From contig NZ_NQWI01000022.1 of NCBI RefSeq assembly GCF_002532535.1, positions 1 to 59,958 of the forward strand: DNA of 59,958 nt, in the 5' to 3' direction. Position 1 is the stretch's first letter. Every line of letters starts with the position of its first letter. The position numbers and the translations under genes were made by a program. Shown here piece by piece: positions 24,873 to 34,242 of this stretch. This stretch comes from Candidatus Viridilinea mediisalina. GTDB lineage: Bacteria > Chloroflexota > Chloroflexia > Chloroflexales > Chloroflexaceae. The notes under the pieces were generated by a model. That model made no database searches. It had not been told where the DNA came from and saw only the letters and a program-made list of their open reading frames with translations.

Positions 24873-25907
24873 ATGAATCTGGCACGCGCCCGAAAACTGC
24901 TTGAGCGTTCTGCCCTGACTGAACTCTTTGTTGAAGAGCTTGGTTGGGATCGTTACGCTGCAACGTTCACTGCCCCGTGCAATGACCACACATATACGCT
25001 GCATGGCATCGCTCAGAAGCGCGGGATGGCGGTCTTGACCTGTATGGCCCCAAATGGTGAGGCCATACCTTGCCGCCAACAGCGCAACGCGCTTGAGGCT
25101 CACGTTGCGCACATGCTCCATGAGCACCTGATTATCTTCGCCAGCGCCGACTGCGCTGACCAACTCTGGCAGTGGGTGCGTAAAGAGCCAGGACGGCCCA
25201 TCACTCGCCGTGAACACCGCTACCACTGGCATCTTGATGAACGCCCGTTGCGTGCCGACAACGAGATCAACCCTGACGTGCTTGGCTACATCTTCGAGAA
25301 ATACATCAACCAGAAGCAGATGGGGGCCTACTACACCAAGGAGGACATCACTGAGTATATCGGTCGCTCCACAATGATACCCTTCCTCCTTGATGAGATG
25401 AGTAAGCAGCATCCAGATACCTGGCATGCCATCCTCACGCTGCTCGCTGCTGAACCCGATCGCTACATCCATCCAGTGGCTCGCCACGGCACAACCCACG
25501 AGCTACCCGCGCAGATCACCAGCGGGATTGCGGATGTTCAGCAGCGCGAGGCATGGAACCATGTGACGCCGCCAGACTACGGGCTGCCCGGCGAGATTTG
25601 GCGCGAGACGGTAGCGCGTAGGCAGCGCTATGTCGAACTCGCGCAAGCCATCCTTGGCGGCAGCCTAACAACGCCCAGCGATCTGATCACCGCAAACCTC
25701 GACCTCCAGCAGATAATGCAGGATGTTGTTGATCACTATGCTCCTGCACCCGTGATTGCTACGCTCTGGCGGGCGCTCAACCAGTTGAGCGTGATCGATC
25801 CGACCTGTGGATCGGGGGCGTTCCTCTTCGCCGCGCTCAACATCCTTGAGCCGCTCTATGACGCCTGCCTAGAGCGCATGGAACAGCTTGTGAGTGAACA
25901 AGACTGA
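24873..25907 (+). pseudogene. Truncated PglX-like adenine methylase (paralogue of the gene at 20453)
   Basis: 344 residues. The start (ALTELFVEELGWDRY) and GYIFEKYINQKQMGAYYTKED align with the full methylase, but about 220 residues between them are missing. The frame ends soon after motif I (IDPTCGSGAFLFAALNI). Motif IV and the specificity region are absent, so it cannot be a working methylase. The last 14 bases overlap the next helicase gene. Looks like a deleted second methylase locus fused to its helicase neighbour. Confidence 0.8.
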
Positions 25908-28638
25908 TCTCGGGAATAACGAACCGCAGCAATCGAGCAGCACATTCGGTGTTGCAGTGAATAGTCACTCACCTGAACCAGAGCCTGATGGAAGCCAACT
26001 CTCGCTTTTTGCACCTGATCAGGTCGTAGAGCAGAAGGCTGCACTCCCGACACCACGCCGACGCAAACGGCACACGGCTGAACCTGTGGCAGCGCGCCGT
26101 TCACGTCGGCGCACAGATCCCCCTGCTTGGCCACCCCACGATCGCTTTCCCTACAACAATTCGTGTGCGGGTCAGACCGTGGGTTCACGCGTTTTGGAAG
26201 AACTTCGCACCTCACGCAGCCCTCTGATCATCACTGGCTATACATCGCTATCATTTGTAATTGATCTTCTGGCCCACTATCGCAGCCAATCGGACGTGGC
26301 GCATGTGCGCCTACTCTTGGGCCATGAGCCGCTTGTTCATGAGCGCTCGACCTACCGGGTACCGGGGCGTCAGACCTTCTCGCGGGAACTGGAAGACTAC
26401 TGGCTTACCCAGGGGGTCTCGGTCTATCAGAGCTTGGCGGTTCTGGCGGCAATTACCTTTCTCCAGACTGACTTCATTGAGGTTCGCATCTCCGGCAATC
26501 CCGATCGACCGGTTCATGCCAAGATATATCAGGCTGACCACGCAATAACGCTGGGATCGAGCAATCTGAGCAACAACGGCATGTATAGGCAGCTCGAAGC
26601 CAATGAACGTCACGAAATTCTTGATGGAGAACGTTTCACCGAGGCTTGCGCTCTTGCCGAACAGATCTGGGCAACTGGTCGCGATTACCGCCAACAACTC
26701 ATTGCGCTCCTAGAGCGTCTTCTGAGCGCCGTTAGCTGGCAAGAGGCGTTGGCCCGTGCCTGTGCCGAAGTGTTGGATGGGTTGTGGGCGCGCCGCTACA
26801 CGTTGGCAAATCCGCTTGCCCAAGCACTGCAACTCTGGCCGGCCCAGATCCAGGGAGTAGTTCAGGCCATCTGGTTGATTGATCAGGTTGGCAGTGTCTT
26901 AGTGGCTGATGCGACAGGCTCCGGAAAGACCCGCCTCGGGGCCGAAATCCTGCGTGCGATGACGAACCGGCTCTGGGAACGGGGCCGGGTGCGCAACCAT
27001 ATTCCTGTTGTTGTTGCACCACCACGCGTACTCACCGATTGGGAGCGTGATGCTACGTCAATTAACCTGCCAAGTGAACGCTATCCTCACTCACTACTAA
27101 GCCGCAAGCCGAATGAGAAATATCAAGTACACCAAGACGTGCTTCAGCGAGCACAGGTATTGGCGATCGATGAGGCCCACAATTTCCTTAACACCACGTC
27201 CAATCGCTCACGCGCACTCCTCCGTTGTGCGCCTGAGCATACCCTACTGCTTACTGCAACCCCACTAAACCGTGAACTCTCCGATCTCCTGACCATCATC
27301 AACCTCTTGGGGCCAGACAACTTTGATGATCACATCATCGATCTGGTACTTCAGGCCGCACAGGTGCGCCCGTATCCCTCAACGGGCGGGAAGTCCAAGA
27401 CCAAGGGAACGTCGTCGTTACCAATGGGGCCGGACGACATCTTGCTCTTGCAACGTGCCATTCGGCAGTTCATGTTGCGGCGCACCAAACGGCAGTTTAA
27501 CGCGCTGATTGATCAAGAGCCAGAGGCGTATCGGAATAGGTTGGGCAATCTGTGTCGCTATCCAAAGACACGGGCGCAATACTACCCAACGAACGAAACT
27601 GAGCAGGATCAGCGCTGGATCGTGGCCGTGCGCAATGCCCTCGCAAAATTGAACGGGATGGCATTTGTGCATAAAGTGCTGCGTGTGCCTGACTCGCCGC
27701 GCTGGCGTAATCATGCTGAACCGGATCGCGCTTGGCTTGAAGGGATGCTGCAAAGTGCCAAAGCGCTGGCAAGCTATCACGTACTGGCTGCCTTGCGTTC
27801 GTCCCGGCTTGCCGCCCTTGAACACCTCTTTGGTACCCGCGCAGCTTGGAGCGAATACTATGAAGAGCCGGTACCACTGAAACATACCGCAGAAACCGGA
27901 AATCTGCGTAATCGGGTTCGGCAACTTGGCGGGACATTACCGGTGAACCAACTCACCATTGCGGATCTACCTGCCATTCTTACCAATCCAGAATCTCATC
28001 GTATTGCTTGTGAACGTGATGCCGAAATATACGATGCTATTGGTGAAATTATTCGTAAAATATCAGATCAGCGGGAGACAAGTAAAGCGCGTCTTATTGC
28101 TACGTTGCTTGAACACCACCATCTGCTCATCGCGTTCGATGCTCGCCCCATCACCTTACATGGACTCGCGAGGCGTCTCGCAGATGATCGCATTCAGATC
28201 AGGATAGCCACATCTGAACGGCCTCAGGATTGCCAGAAGGTCATGCAAGAATTCAGATTGGGTTCAGAGGCTTCACACATTGTCGCGCTATGCACCGACG
28301 CGATGTCCGAGAGTATCAATCTTCAAGCGGCATCTGCCATTGTCCATCTCGATCTTCCTACCGTGGTGCGTCGTCTCGAACAACGTGATGGGCGTCTCAA
28401 TCGTATGGACAGCGATCATGGTGAAGTGGAGTCCTGGCTTCCGCAAGACAGCAAGGCATTTGCGCCGACAAGCGGCGAGGAGTTGATCTATCGGCGCTAC
28501 CGCATGGTCGAAACCCTGCTCGGCGGTAACGTTGTGCTGCCAGATGATCTCGCTACTGGATCAACTTCTGTACGAAGAGGGCTTATGGGTCAAACCACTC
28601 GACGAGCGGGTGGTCGCCGCGCTTGTTGGTGTACCTGA
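25894..28638 (+). CDS. Second PLD-domain SNF2-type helicase, 3' end frameshifted
   Basis: 914 residues as read from the GTG. Basic, low-complexity N-terminus, PLD-like domain (HAKIYQADHAITLGSSNLSN), helicase lobes with DATGSGKTRLGAE, AIDEAHNFL, LLLTATPLNR, then MSESINLQAA and RRLEQRDGRLNRM (motif VI). The last 25 residues after DDLAT are abnormal (RRGLMGQTTRRAGGRRACWCT). Dropping one A at 28555 restores a plausible end, LDQLLYEEGLWVKPLDERVV. A frameshift there, together with the broken methylase upstream, suggests the unit is decaying. Confidence 0.83.
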   Translation: MNKTDLGNNEPQQSSSTFGVAVNSHSPEPEPDGSQLSLFAPDQVVEQKAALPTPRRRKRHTAEPVAARRSRRRTDPPAWPPHDRFPYNNSCAGQTVGSRVLEELRTSRSPLIITGYTSLSFVIDLLAHYRSQSDVAHVRLLLGHEPLVHERSTYRVPGRQTFSRELEDYWLTQGVSVYQSLAVLAAITFLQTDFIEVRISGNPDRPVHAKIYQADHAITLGSSNLSNNGMYRQLEANERHEILDGERFTEACALAEQIWATGRDYRQQLIALLERLLSAVSWQEALARACAEVLDGLWARRYTLANPLAQALQLWPAQIQGVVQAIWLIDQVGSVLVADATGSGKTRLGAEILRAMTNRLWERGRVRNHIPVVVAPPRVLTDWERDATSINLPSERYPHSLLSRKPNEKYQVHQDVLQRAQVLAIDEAHNFLNTTSNRSRALLRCAPEHTLLLTATPLNRELSDLLTIINLLGPDNFDDHIIDLVLQAAQVRPYPSTGGKSKTKGTSSLPMGPDDILLLQRAIRQFMLRRTKRQFNALIDQEPEAYRNRLGNLCRYPKTRAQYYPTNETEQDQRWIVAVRNALAKLNGMAFVHKVLRVPDSPRWRNHAEPDRAWLEGMLQSAKALASYHVLAALRSSRLAALEHLFGTRAAWSEYYEEPVPLKHTAETGNLRNRVRQLGGTLPVNQLTIADLPAILTNPESHRIACERDAEIYDAIGEIIRKISDQRETSKARLIATLLEHHHLLIAFDARPITLHGLARRLADDRIQIRIATSERPQDCQKVMQEFRLGSEASHIVALCTDAMSESINLQAASAIVHLDLPTVVRRLEQRDGRLNRMDSDHGEVESWLPQDSKAFAPTSGEELIYRRYRMVETLLGGNVVLPDDLATGSTSVRRGLMGQTTRRAGGRRACWCT

Positions 28639-28651
28639 TGATACGTTGTAA
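28556..28651 (+). pseudogene. Shifted C-terminal frame of the second helicase
   Basis: Reads LDQLLYEEGLWVKPLDERVV and on to PDDTL stop, a better protein than the frame actually joined to the helicase. A further open stretch (HAEGAFQWHQHYPILLIAQA...) follows to about 28760 in yet another frame, so more than one lesion is likely. Confidence 0.55.
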
Positions 28652-28799
28652 CATGCTGAGGGTGCTTTTCAATGGCATCAACACTACCCGATTTTACTTA
28701 TTGCACAAGCGCTTGAAGCGATCATCTCCCCCAACGATATCACCTCTTATTCACATCCCTAAAACTATGAATGGGCGGCTCATGGGAGGCTGAACTACA

Positions 28800-28825
28800 G
28801 GAACGATAAGCACACTTATCGTTCC
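28800..28825. repeat. Perfect 11-bp-stem palindrome GGAACGATAAG / CTTATCGTTCC
   Basis: Four-base loop CACA. The half-site GAACGATAA recurs at 28863-28871 and 28910-28918. Three ACGATAA boxes within 120 bases, upstream of a tyrosine recombinase gene, might be recombinase or regulator binding sites; they could also be a terminator plus chance copies. Confidence 0.55.
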
Positions 28826-29007
28826 CTTACTCGTCCAAAACAGTCCTTTTTCGCCCCCAAAGGAACGATAACATGTTGCAAATTGGCCCATTTGTGGTAT
28901 CTTTGCGAGAACGATAAATCGAGTAATGAGTGGCAAGTGACAAGTGACAAGCAGGGTATGCCACAGAGCAATGAGGTCTGACGTGATTAGCCCCCCTACT
29001 GCTGAAG

Positions 29008-29120
29008 GCTTTGCGCCCTTGCGCCCTTGCGCCCTTGCGCCTTTGCGTCAAAAAGCCCATCGTATAGGATTGCCCCCTACTACCGAAGGCTTTGCGCCCT
29101 TGCGCCCTTGCGTCAAAAAG
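29008..29120. repeat. TTGCGCCC 8-bp tandem repeat and duplicated 70-bp block
   Basis: Runs of TTGCGCCC at 29010-29045 and 29096-29112, each within a CCGAAGGCTTTGCGCCC...GTCAAAAAGCCCATCGTAT unit that is present twice. Similar GCGCAAAGGC runs occur at 53885-53990. Leaves no gene in 28762-29151. Confidence 0.75.
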
Positions 29121-29151
29121 CCCATCGTATTTGGAAAGGCATTGCCCCCCT

Positions 29152-30198
29152 ATGCATCCCGACCCCCTCGCCGCCTACTTGGCCCACCTCGACCAGCACC
29201 TCACCGCCCGTGGCCGGCGCGCTTCGCCGGCGACGGTGCGGGCGATTCGTTCCGACCTGCGGGCCTTCATCGCGTGGTGGCAGGCGGTGCGTCCCGTCGC
29301 CTTCAACCTGGCTCTGGTGCTCGACACCGATCTCGACGACTACCTCACCCAGCGCCAGCGCGACGGGCGCGCCGCTGCGACGATCAATCGCGGCAACGCA
29401 TCCTTGCGTAACTGGTTCGCCTGGGCGGTTGGCGAGGGGCTGGTCGCGCACAACCCGACCGGCAGCCTGCACGATCTGCAGGTGGAAGAGACGGCACCGC
29501 GTGGCCTCAATCTCGACGGCGTGGAGTGGCTGCTGCGCGCGGCGGCCAAACTGGACGACCCACTGGAGCGGCTGCGCGACACCGCGATGATTGTGTTGCT
29601 CTCCGACCTGGGCCTGCGCTCGCACGAGGCGGCCAGCCTCGAACTGCGCGACCTTGATCTTGATGGCGGGGCGGTTACGGTGCGGATGGGCAAAGGGCGC
29701 AAAGCCCGCCGCATCCTGATTGATCTTGACGGCCCGACGATGCGCCGCCTGCGCGCCTACCTCGACACCTTCTACCTCGCGGCCAGCCCGCAGGTCAAAG
29801 TTGAGCCAGCCGCCCGCGAAGCCGGCACCGTTCTCTTCTTGTCTGCGCGCCACCGCGCCAAGCCGGGCCGACCCTGGGAACCGGGCATGCAAACCGTGAC
29901 GATGCGCAAGCGCATGATCGCCCTGCGCCAGAGCGCCGTGGCTCTCGTGCGCGCCCAGATCGAACAGGAGAGCGACCCAGAGCGCAGCGAGGCGCTACGC
30001 GATCTCATCCGCGACCTCGAGACATGCAGCCCGCACACCCTGCGCCACGGCTTGGCCTATCGCCTCTACGCCGCCGGTGCCACCACCAAAACCGTCGCTC
30101 GCCAATTCGGCCACAGCCGCGAGAGTACCGCAATGAAGTATGGCAAGCAGAAGGACAAAGAGATTCGTGGGTTGATGGGGCGGGCGAATCGGCGGTAG
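29152..30198 (+). CDS. Tyrosine recombinase / integrase (XerC/D-like)
   Basis: 348 residues from the ATG at 29152. N-terminal SAM-like core-binding domain (1-110) and catalytic domain with Arg156 (GLRSHEA), Lys181/184 (GKGRKARR), His295-Thr-Leu-Arg298 (HTLRHG), His321 (FGHS) and Tyr330 (AMKYGK). All five catalytic positions are present, so it is probably active. It lies directly upstream of the three-gene ATPase-nuclease unit and may have delivered it. A small insert (about residues 205-245) with FYLAASPQVK is unusual but seen in phage-type integrases. Confidence 0.93.
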   Translation: MHPDPLAAYLAHLDQHLTARGRRASPATVRAIRSDLRAFIAWWQAVRPVAFNLALVLDTDLDDYLTQRQRDGRAAATINRGNASLRNWFAWAVGEGLVAHNPTGSLHDLQVEETAPRGLNLDGVEWLLRAAAKLDDPLERLRDTAMIVLLSDLGLRSHEAASLELRDLDLDGGAVTVRMGKGRKARRILIDLDGPTMRRLRAYLDTFYLAASPQVKVEPAAREAGTVLFLSARHRAKPGRPWEPGMQTVTMRKRMIALRQSAVALVRAQIEQESDPERSEALRDLIRDLETCSPHTLRHGLAYRLYAAGATTKTVARQFGHSRESTAMKYGKQKDKEIRGLMGRANRR

Positions 30199-30604
30199 TT
30201 GGGGATAGCGCCCAACAATGAACTCAGCGATGCCATGCACAACAACGTGAGAGGTGATCAGAGTTCGCTGCTATGGGTTACACATGGTTCGCATAACGTG
30301 GTATACTTCCGTACAGTAACACAAAGCCCACCCCGGCGGCCAAGCTGAAGAGTGGACTTATGTACCTGTACGTATATCATTGTCCTACACGATGATTGTA
30401 GCACGCTGGTCTGTTACCTGCAAAGATTGCCATCCGATCCTCGTACTCTCGTACAACTTTGCATTTAGGAAAGCTAAACCCCTTGTTTATGCCACCTTTG
30501 CCATTTCGTTCTGCTACTTGGTTTGCTAAAACCCAAGTAGTTGGTGAGTGGGTCACTTAATAACTTTCCCTTCATTTAGCATAAATTCTCAATTAGGAGG
30601 TTTC
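30199..30604. other. Intergenic region before the three-gene unit
   Basis: No gene seen. More AT-rich than the integrase. Contains TATACT at 30302-30307 (possible -10) and, at its end, AGGAGG (30595-30600) serving the ATPase gene. No obvious attachment-site repeat found by eye. Confidence 0.5.
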
Positions 30605-32677
30605 ATGCCCTGGAATAGAAATTTGCATGTACCAAAACTTCTTTCATGGCACGGGCATGATCAAGGCGGTGTCCATGTCCCTTTCAAGCAGGGCAGTAAT
30701 CCTCTGGGTACTACCATTACAACTAATTTAGTACAGCGGCTACGATCCTTAGCGCGTGCGATTGCGACAGGAGACACAGCCGCACCTCGATGGATTTTCC
30801 TTATTGGTGGGCCTGGAAACGGTAAGTCAGAGACCGTCCAGGATTTTTTGTACACACTTGACTCAGAGCTAGGAATGCAAAATGCTCTTGTTAGCTTTCT
30901 TGCTCAATCTTTTGATCCACAGCCGATCGTCCGACGTCGGGTAACTGTTGAGAATGACGATCTCTCCACCACTATTGGGACATTTGCTAGAAACGTTCGA
31001 CGTCTTCTTATTGTTCAGGATGCAACAGCAACTGATGATGCTTTGGGTAATGCAGCTCAAGAACTTGCCAGTGACATCGCCGATCTGATGACTGGCCCAG
31101 AAAATCCCCGACCGGTTTTCATAGCATGCGCCAATCGTGGTTTATTAACTCGCGCACTTAGAGAAGCAGTAAAGGAATGGGGAGGCAACAACGAAGTTAC
31201 TAGACTCTTGTCTGAGCTTATTCGAGTATCTGGTCTTGGTATTGAAGCACTTGCAAGTCAACGTCGTCCATGTTGGCCATTAGAGGGTTATCCCCATGTG
31301 GCTTGTTGGCCCCTAGACTTGGAGAGCTTATTAGTAGCTCAGGGCGCTGGCTCTGTGCCTGTGGAGCAGATACTGATAGAGGCTACCCAAGAAGACTTGT
31401 GGCAAGTAACAGGACGATGTAGTGATTGTGACGCCGCGAACGTTTGCCCATTCAGGCAAAATGCAGAATGGATCCGAACGAGTGCCTTCAGAGAATCTCT
31501 TAGAGTTGTGCTACGCCATGGAGAATTGGCAACCGGGCAAAGATGGAATTTTCGCGACACCTTTTCTCTCACCGCAGAAAGCATCGTAGGACAATGGAGC
31601 GACTTCGAGCAGTTTAACCATCCGTGCGATTGGGTTCATGCCCGATGCCAAGAAGCAATCGATCCCGTATGTCCAAGTCAAGTTTCCTCTGCATATGCAC
31701 TTGTTCGGAGACTGTATCCGCAATCATTGTTTCCCGTGCCATGGCCTCAGGCGATTGCCGAAAAATACGACTCAGAAGATAAGAATTGGGCCGCGCAGGA
31801 CATATCACGCGCAACTATTCGTGTACTTGCAAGTGAACGAATAGATGTATCCAAGCAAATTCGACAAATATTATTAAACAATTACAGTAGTCTCGATCCA
31901 GCTATGTACACTCCTAGCAATCCAAGCCACATACTACGGCAAATCGAGGACGAGTACAGCCAATCCATAGAACAAGGAAACAACACGCCGTTTAGTATAT
32001 CCTTGGCTCCAGTTGAAATTCTGTTTCTGGGCATTCTGCGAGCGGCGGAGGCGGAATGGAATCTACTGGGGCGCAGTGCGCCTCATGCCTCTCGTATCAT
32101 CTACTTACTCCGAAGGCTTGCAAGTACAATATGCAAGCGTTCAGTAGGCGTACGATTAGGCCACCATGCGAATGAGGATTATTTAAAGGACTTTGAAGAT
32201 TCGCTCCGAGACACTCGCAAACTCAATGAGATAAAGGATACGTTACAGCAACTCTTAGGAAGAGACGGTCTAAAGTTCAACATGTTGGAGAGCTTTGGCC
32301 AACCGCAAGGAGAGCAAGATAGGCTAGTTGTCTTGGAGGGGTCTCCTGCAGGACTACGCCCATATGGCGCTCCAATAGGTTCAGATACAACACCAGCCCA
32401 CGATGTGCCCTGCTTCGAAATTAGTAACACCAGGTATCGCATGCCTATTACGTTCGATTTCTACCTAGCATTACGATTGCGCAAAGAGGGATGTACAAGC
32501 AGTAGCCTTCCTGCCAGCGTACGAGCGTCGATCGATCGAGTACGACATCGATATGCGGGTGTACTTTGCCGTGATAAGGAGAGATTTGCTGACGGCACTG
32601 CCCGTATCGTTGTCAATCAGCAGGTCGCTATAGTTTTGGGTGATGAGAACGCTTCTCCTTCGCTATCAATGCTGTAG
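30605..32677 (+). CDS. P-loop ATPase, gene 1 of an unassigned three-gene defence-like unit
   Basis: 690 residues from the ATG at 30605 (AGGAGG close upstream; an in-frame start 57 bases earlier lacks one). Walker A GGPGNGKS at 68-75. LLIVQDATAT near 135 may be Walker B-like. A Cys cluster C272-x2-C275-x5-C281 (CSDCDAANVCPFRQN) suggests a zinc site. The P-loop plus CxxC...CPF arrangement recalls DptF-like ATPases of phosphorothioation-dependent restriction, but no dnd/ssp modification genes are present. Base composition is lower in G+C than surrounding genes. Function unassigned; role as motor or switch for the downstream nuclease protein is inferred. Confidence 0.75.
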   Translation: MPWNRNLHVPKLLSWHGHDQGGVHVPFKQGSNPLGTTITTNLVQRLRSLARAIATGDTAAPRWIFLIGGPGNGKSETVQDFLYTLDSELGMQNALVSFLAQSFDPQPIVRRRVTVENDDLSTTIGTFARNVRRLLIVQDATATDDALGNAAQELASDIADLMTGPENPRPVFIACANRGLLTRALREAVKEWGGNNEVTRLLSELIRVSGLGIEALASQRRPCWPLEGYPHVACWPLDLESLLVAQGAGSVPVEQILIEATQEDLWQVTGRCSDCDAANVCPFRQNAEWIRTSAFRESLRVVLRHGELATGQRWNFRDTFSLTAESIVGQWSDFEQFNHPCDWVHARCQEAIDPVCPSQVSSAYALVRRLYPQSLFPVPWPQAIAEKYDSEDKNWAAQDISRATIRVLASERIDVSKQIRQILLNNYSSLDPAMYTPSNPSHILRQIEDEYSQSIEQGNNTPFSISLAPVEILFLGILRAAEAEWNLLGRSAPHASRIIYLLRRLASTICKRSVGVRLGHHANEDYLKDFEDSLRDTRKLNEIKDTLQQLLGRDGLKFNMLESFGQPQGEQDRLVVLEGSPAGLRPYGAPIGSDTTPAHDVPCFEISNTRYRMPITFDFYLALRLRKEGCTSSSLPASVRASIDRVRHRYAGVLCRDKERFADGTARIVVNQQVAIVLGDENASPSLSML

Positions 32678-32691
32678 AGGGGTTGTTTACA

Positions 32692-34233
32692 GTGTCAGTA
32701 AACGAATTCATCGTCGATCCAGCCGATCAGAATCATCTTTTATATGCCGATTCCATTTTCACTACTGTAGCACCTGAGTATTCAACAAGTGAGGTGTTGC
32801 TCGGATCGACATACCGAAAACTCGTCCTCGACAAGCATGATCGAGAGATTGATCTTGAACAGATTTCTAGTCTCGCCGGTTCTTTGCCCCCCACTACTGG
32901 TGAGCCAAATATATGGGATGAACTCTTGTTTCAGGGAGGCGGACTGGCGAGTCCCGCACGTAGTGGGCAACGAGGATCAGTGGTATTTCGCCAACTTATG
33001 CCTCTCATACCCGAAATAGGTCGCTATGCATGTGTTCTTGGGCGCGTCAGAAACCGTTGGTATCCTGCAAATCTCCTTTTGCAAGTGATAGGTGCAGGTC
33101 GAGGTCAGCGTGGCAGTCAAGTACTTGTCGAGAACTTAGGCAATGCACTTCTCGTGAGCGACAACGACGATATCTTTGCGCGATTTGCAGCACAAGCTTT
33201 TGGCTCAGTAGAACCTTTACCCACACCAGTACCGTTCACAAGTATGGCTCTACAAGAACGTGAAGCACGGGCCTTTCGGGGGAAGCCCCCCCCTCTTATA
33301 GGAAACTCTCCTGCTGAGCGTTTCTGTACTGATCTTGAGGCGGTGATACGTCTCAAAGAACAGTTGACTCGACGGCAGTGGACGGTATTGGTGGAAGCGA
33401 TTATCCGTTTAGGATTAGGAACTCACCTGCTATGGGTCTGCCACGTAAATGCTTCTTACTGGGACTTCGTCTTACGGGCAGTACAAAGCGGCCAGGTGCC
33501 AACAGCAGTTGAGATCGAAGACGCGTTGTGGTACTCGCATCGTAGTACACGGCCATTACTCGAAGTAGGCCGCGATGCTGTGCCTTTGATTAAGCAGATA
33601 CTCGAACGGTACGTCTATGCACGCTTTGGATTGAATCTACTCCTGCATCGTCTGGAGGATAATAATCTGTCGTGGCCTCACAATCGCACACTTGGCAGTG
33701 CTGCAAATGCGAATCTGTCAACACCGGAAGTGTTGCGGCAATTCATCGAGTACGTTGTAACAAACCGGCTAAGTATCGAGGCTACTGATCCGGCTGGTTG
33801 GCTTCGTTCAGAGTGTACTAAGTTGCTTGACCAGAAATTAGGTTTAGTCAAATGCGAGGGCGGGTTCACTAAGAACATGCTAGAGTTTGTGCGGCATAGC
33901 TTGGGCCAAATCGAAACGCAAGACCCTGAGAAACGTTCGTATGACCAGTCGTACCTCTTGCTGAACTCACGGAGAGGACGAGGTCGATCATCACCATTGG
34001 TTATCCAACCAGGCCCGGCAATGCTCATTTTGCTGGTATACATATGCTGTCAAGCCCAGAGTGATGTTCCGGCAAGTTTGGAAGATCTCCGTGGACATAT
34101 AGCAGACTATGGGCTGCATGCACCCGCTGGAGAACTAGCGGGTGGTCAGGTCGGAATGGATTTGAAGAAGTTGGGATTGGTTGTTGACAGTCCTGACGCA
34201 GCAGGTGGTCGCCTACTAGTTACCCCATTTTAG
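32692..34233 (+). CDS. Unknown protein, gene 2 of the three-gene unit
   Basis: 513 residues from the GTG at 32692 (GAGGGG lies about 10 bases upstream; a TTG three codons earlier is possible). I recognise no domain. The C-terminal third (SYLLLNSRRGRGRSSPLVIQ, then LVYICCQAQSDVPASLEDLRG) looks like a helical or winged-helix segment, and the end LGLVVDSPDAAGGRLLV is wing-like. It starts 14 bases after gene 1 and ends 9 bases before gene 3, so the three are one operon. By position it is the counterpart of DptG/DndG-like middle components, an analogy only. Confidence 0.7.
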   Translation: MSVNEFIVDPADQNHLLYADSIFTTVAPEYSTSEVLLGSTYRKLVLDKHDREIDLEQISSLAGSLPPTTGEPNIWDELLFQGGGLASPARSGQRGSVVFRQLMPLIPEIGRYACVLGRVRNRWYPANLLLQVIGAGRGQRGSQVLVENLGNALLVSDNDDIFARFAAQAFGSVEPLPTPVPFTSMALQEREARAFRGKPPPLIGNSPAERFCTDLEAVIRLKEQLTRRQWTVLVEAIIRLGLGTHLLWVCHVNASYWDFVLRAVQSGQVPTAVEIEDALWYSHRSTRPLLEVGRDAVPLIKQILERYVYARFGLNLLLHRLEDNNLSWPHNRTLGSAANANLSTPEVLRQFIEYVVTNRLSIEATDPAGWLRSECTKLLDQKLGLVKCEGGFTKNMLEFVRHSLGQIETQDPEKRSYDQSYLLLNSRRGRGRSSPLVIQPGPAMLILLVYICCQAQSDVPASLEDLRGHIADYGLHAPAGELAGGQVGMDLKKLGLVVDSPDAAGGRLLVTPF

Positions 34234-34242
34234 GTGATTATA

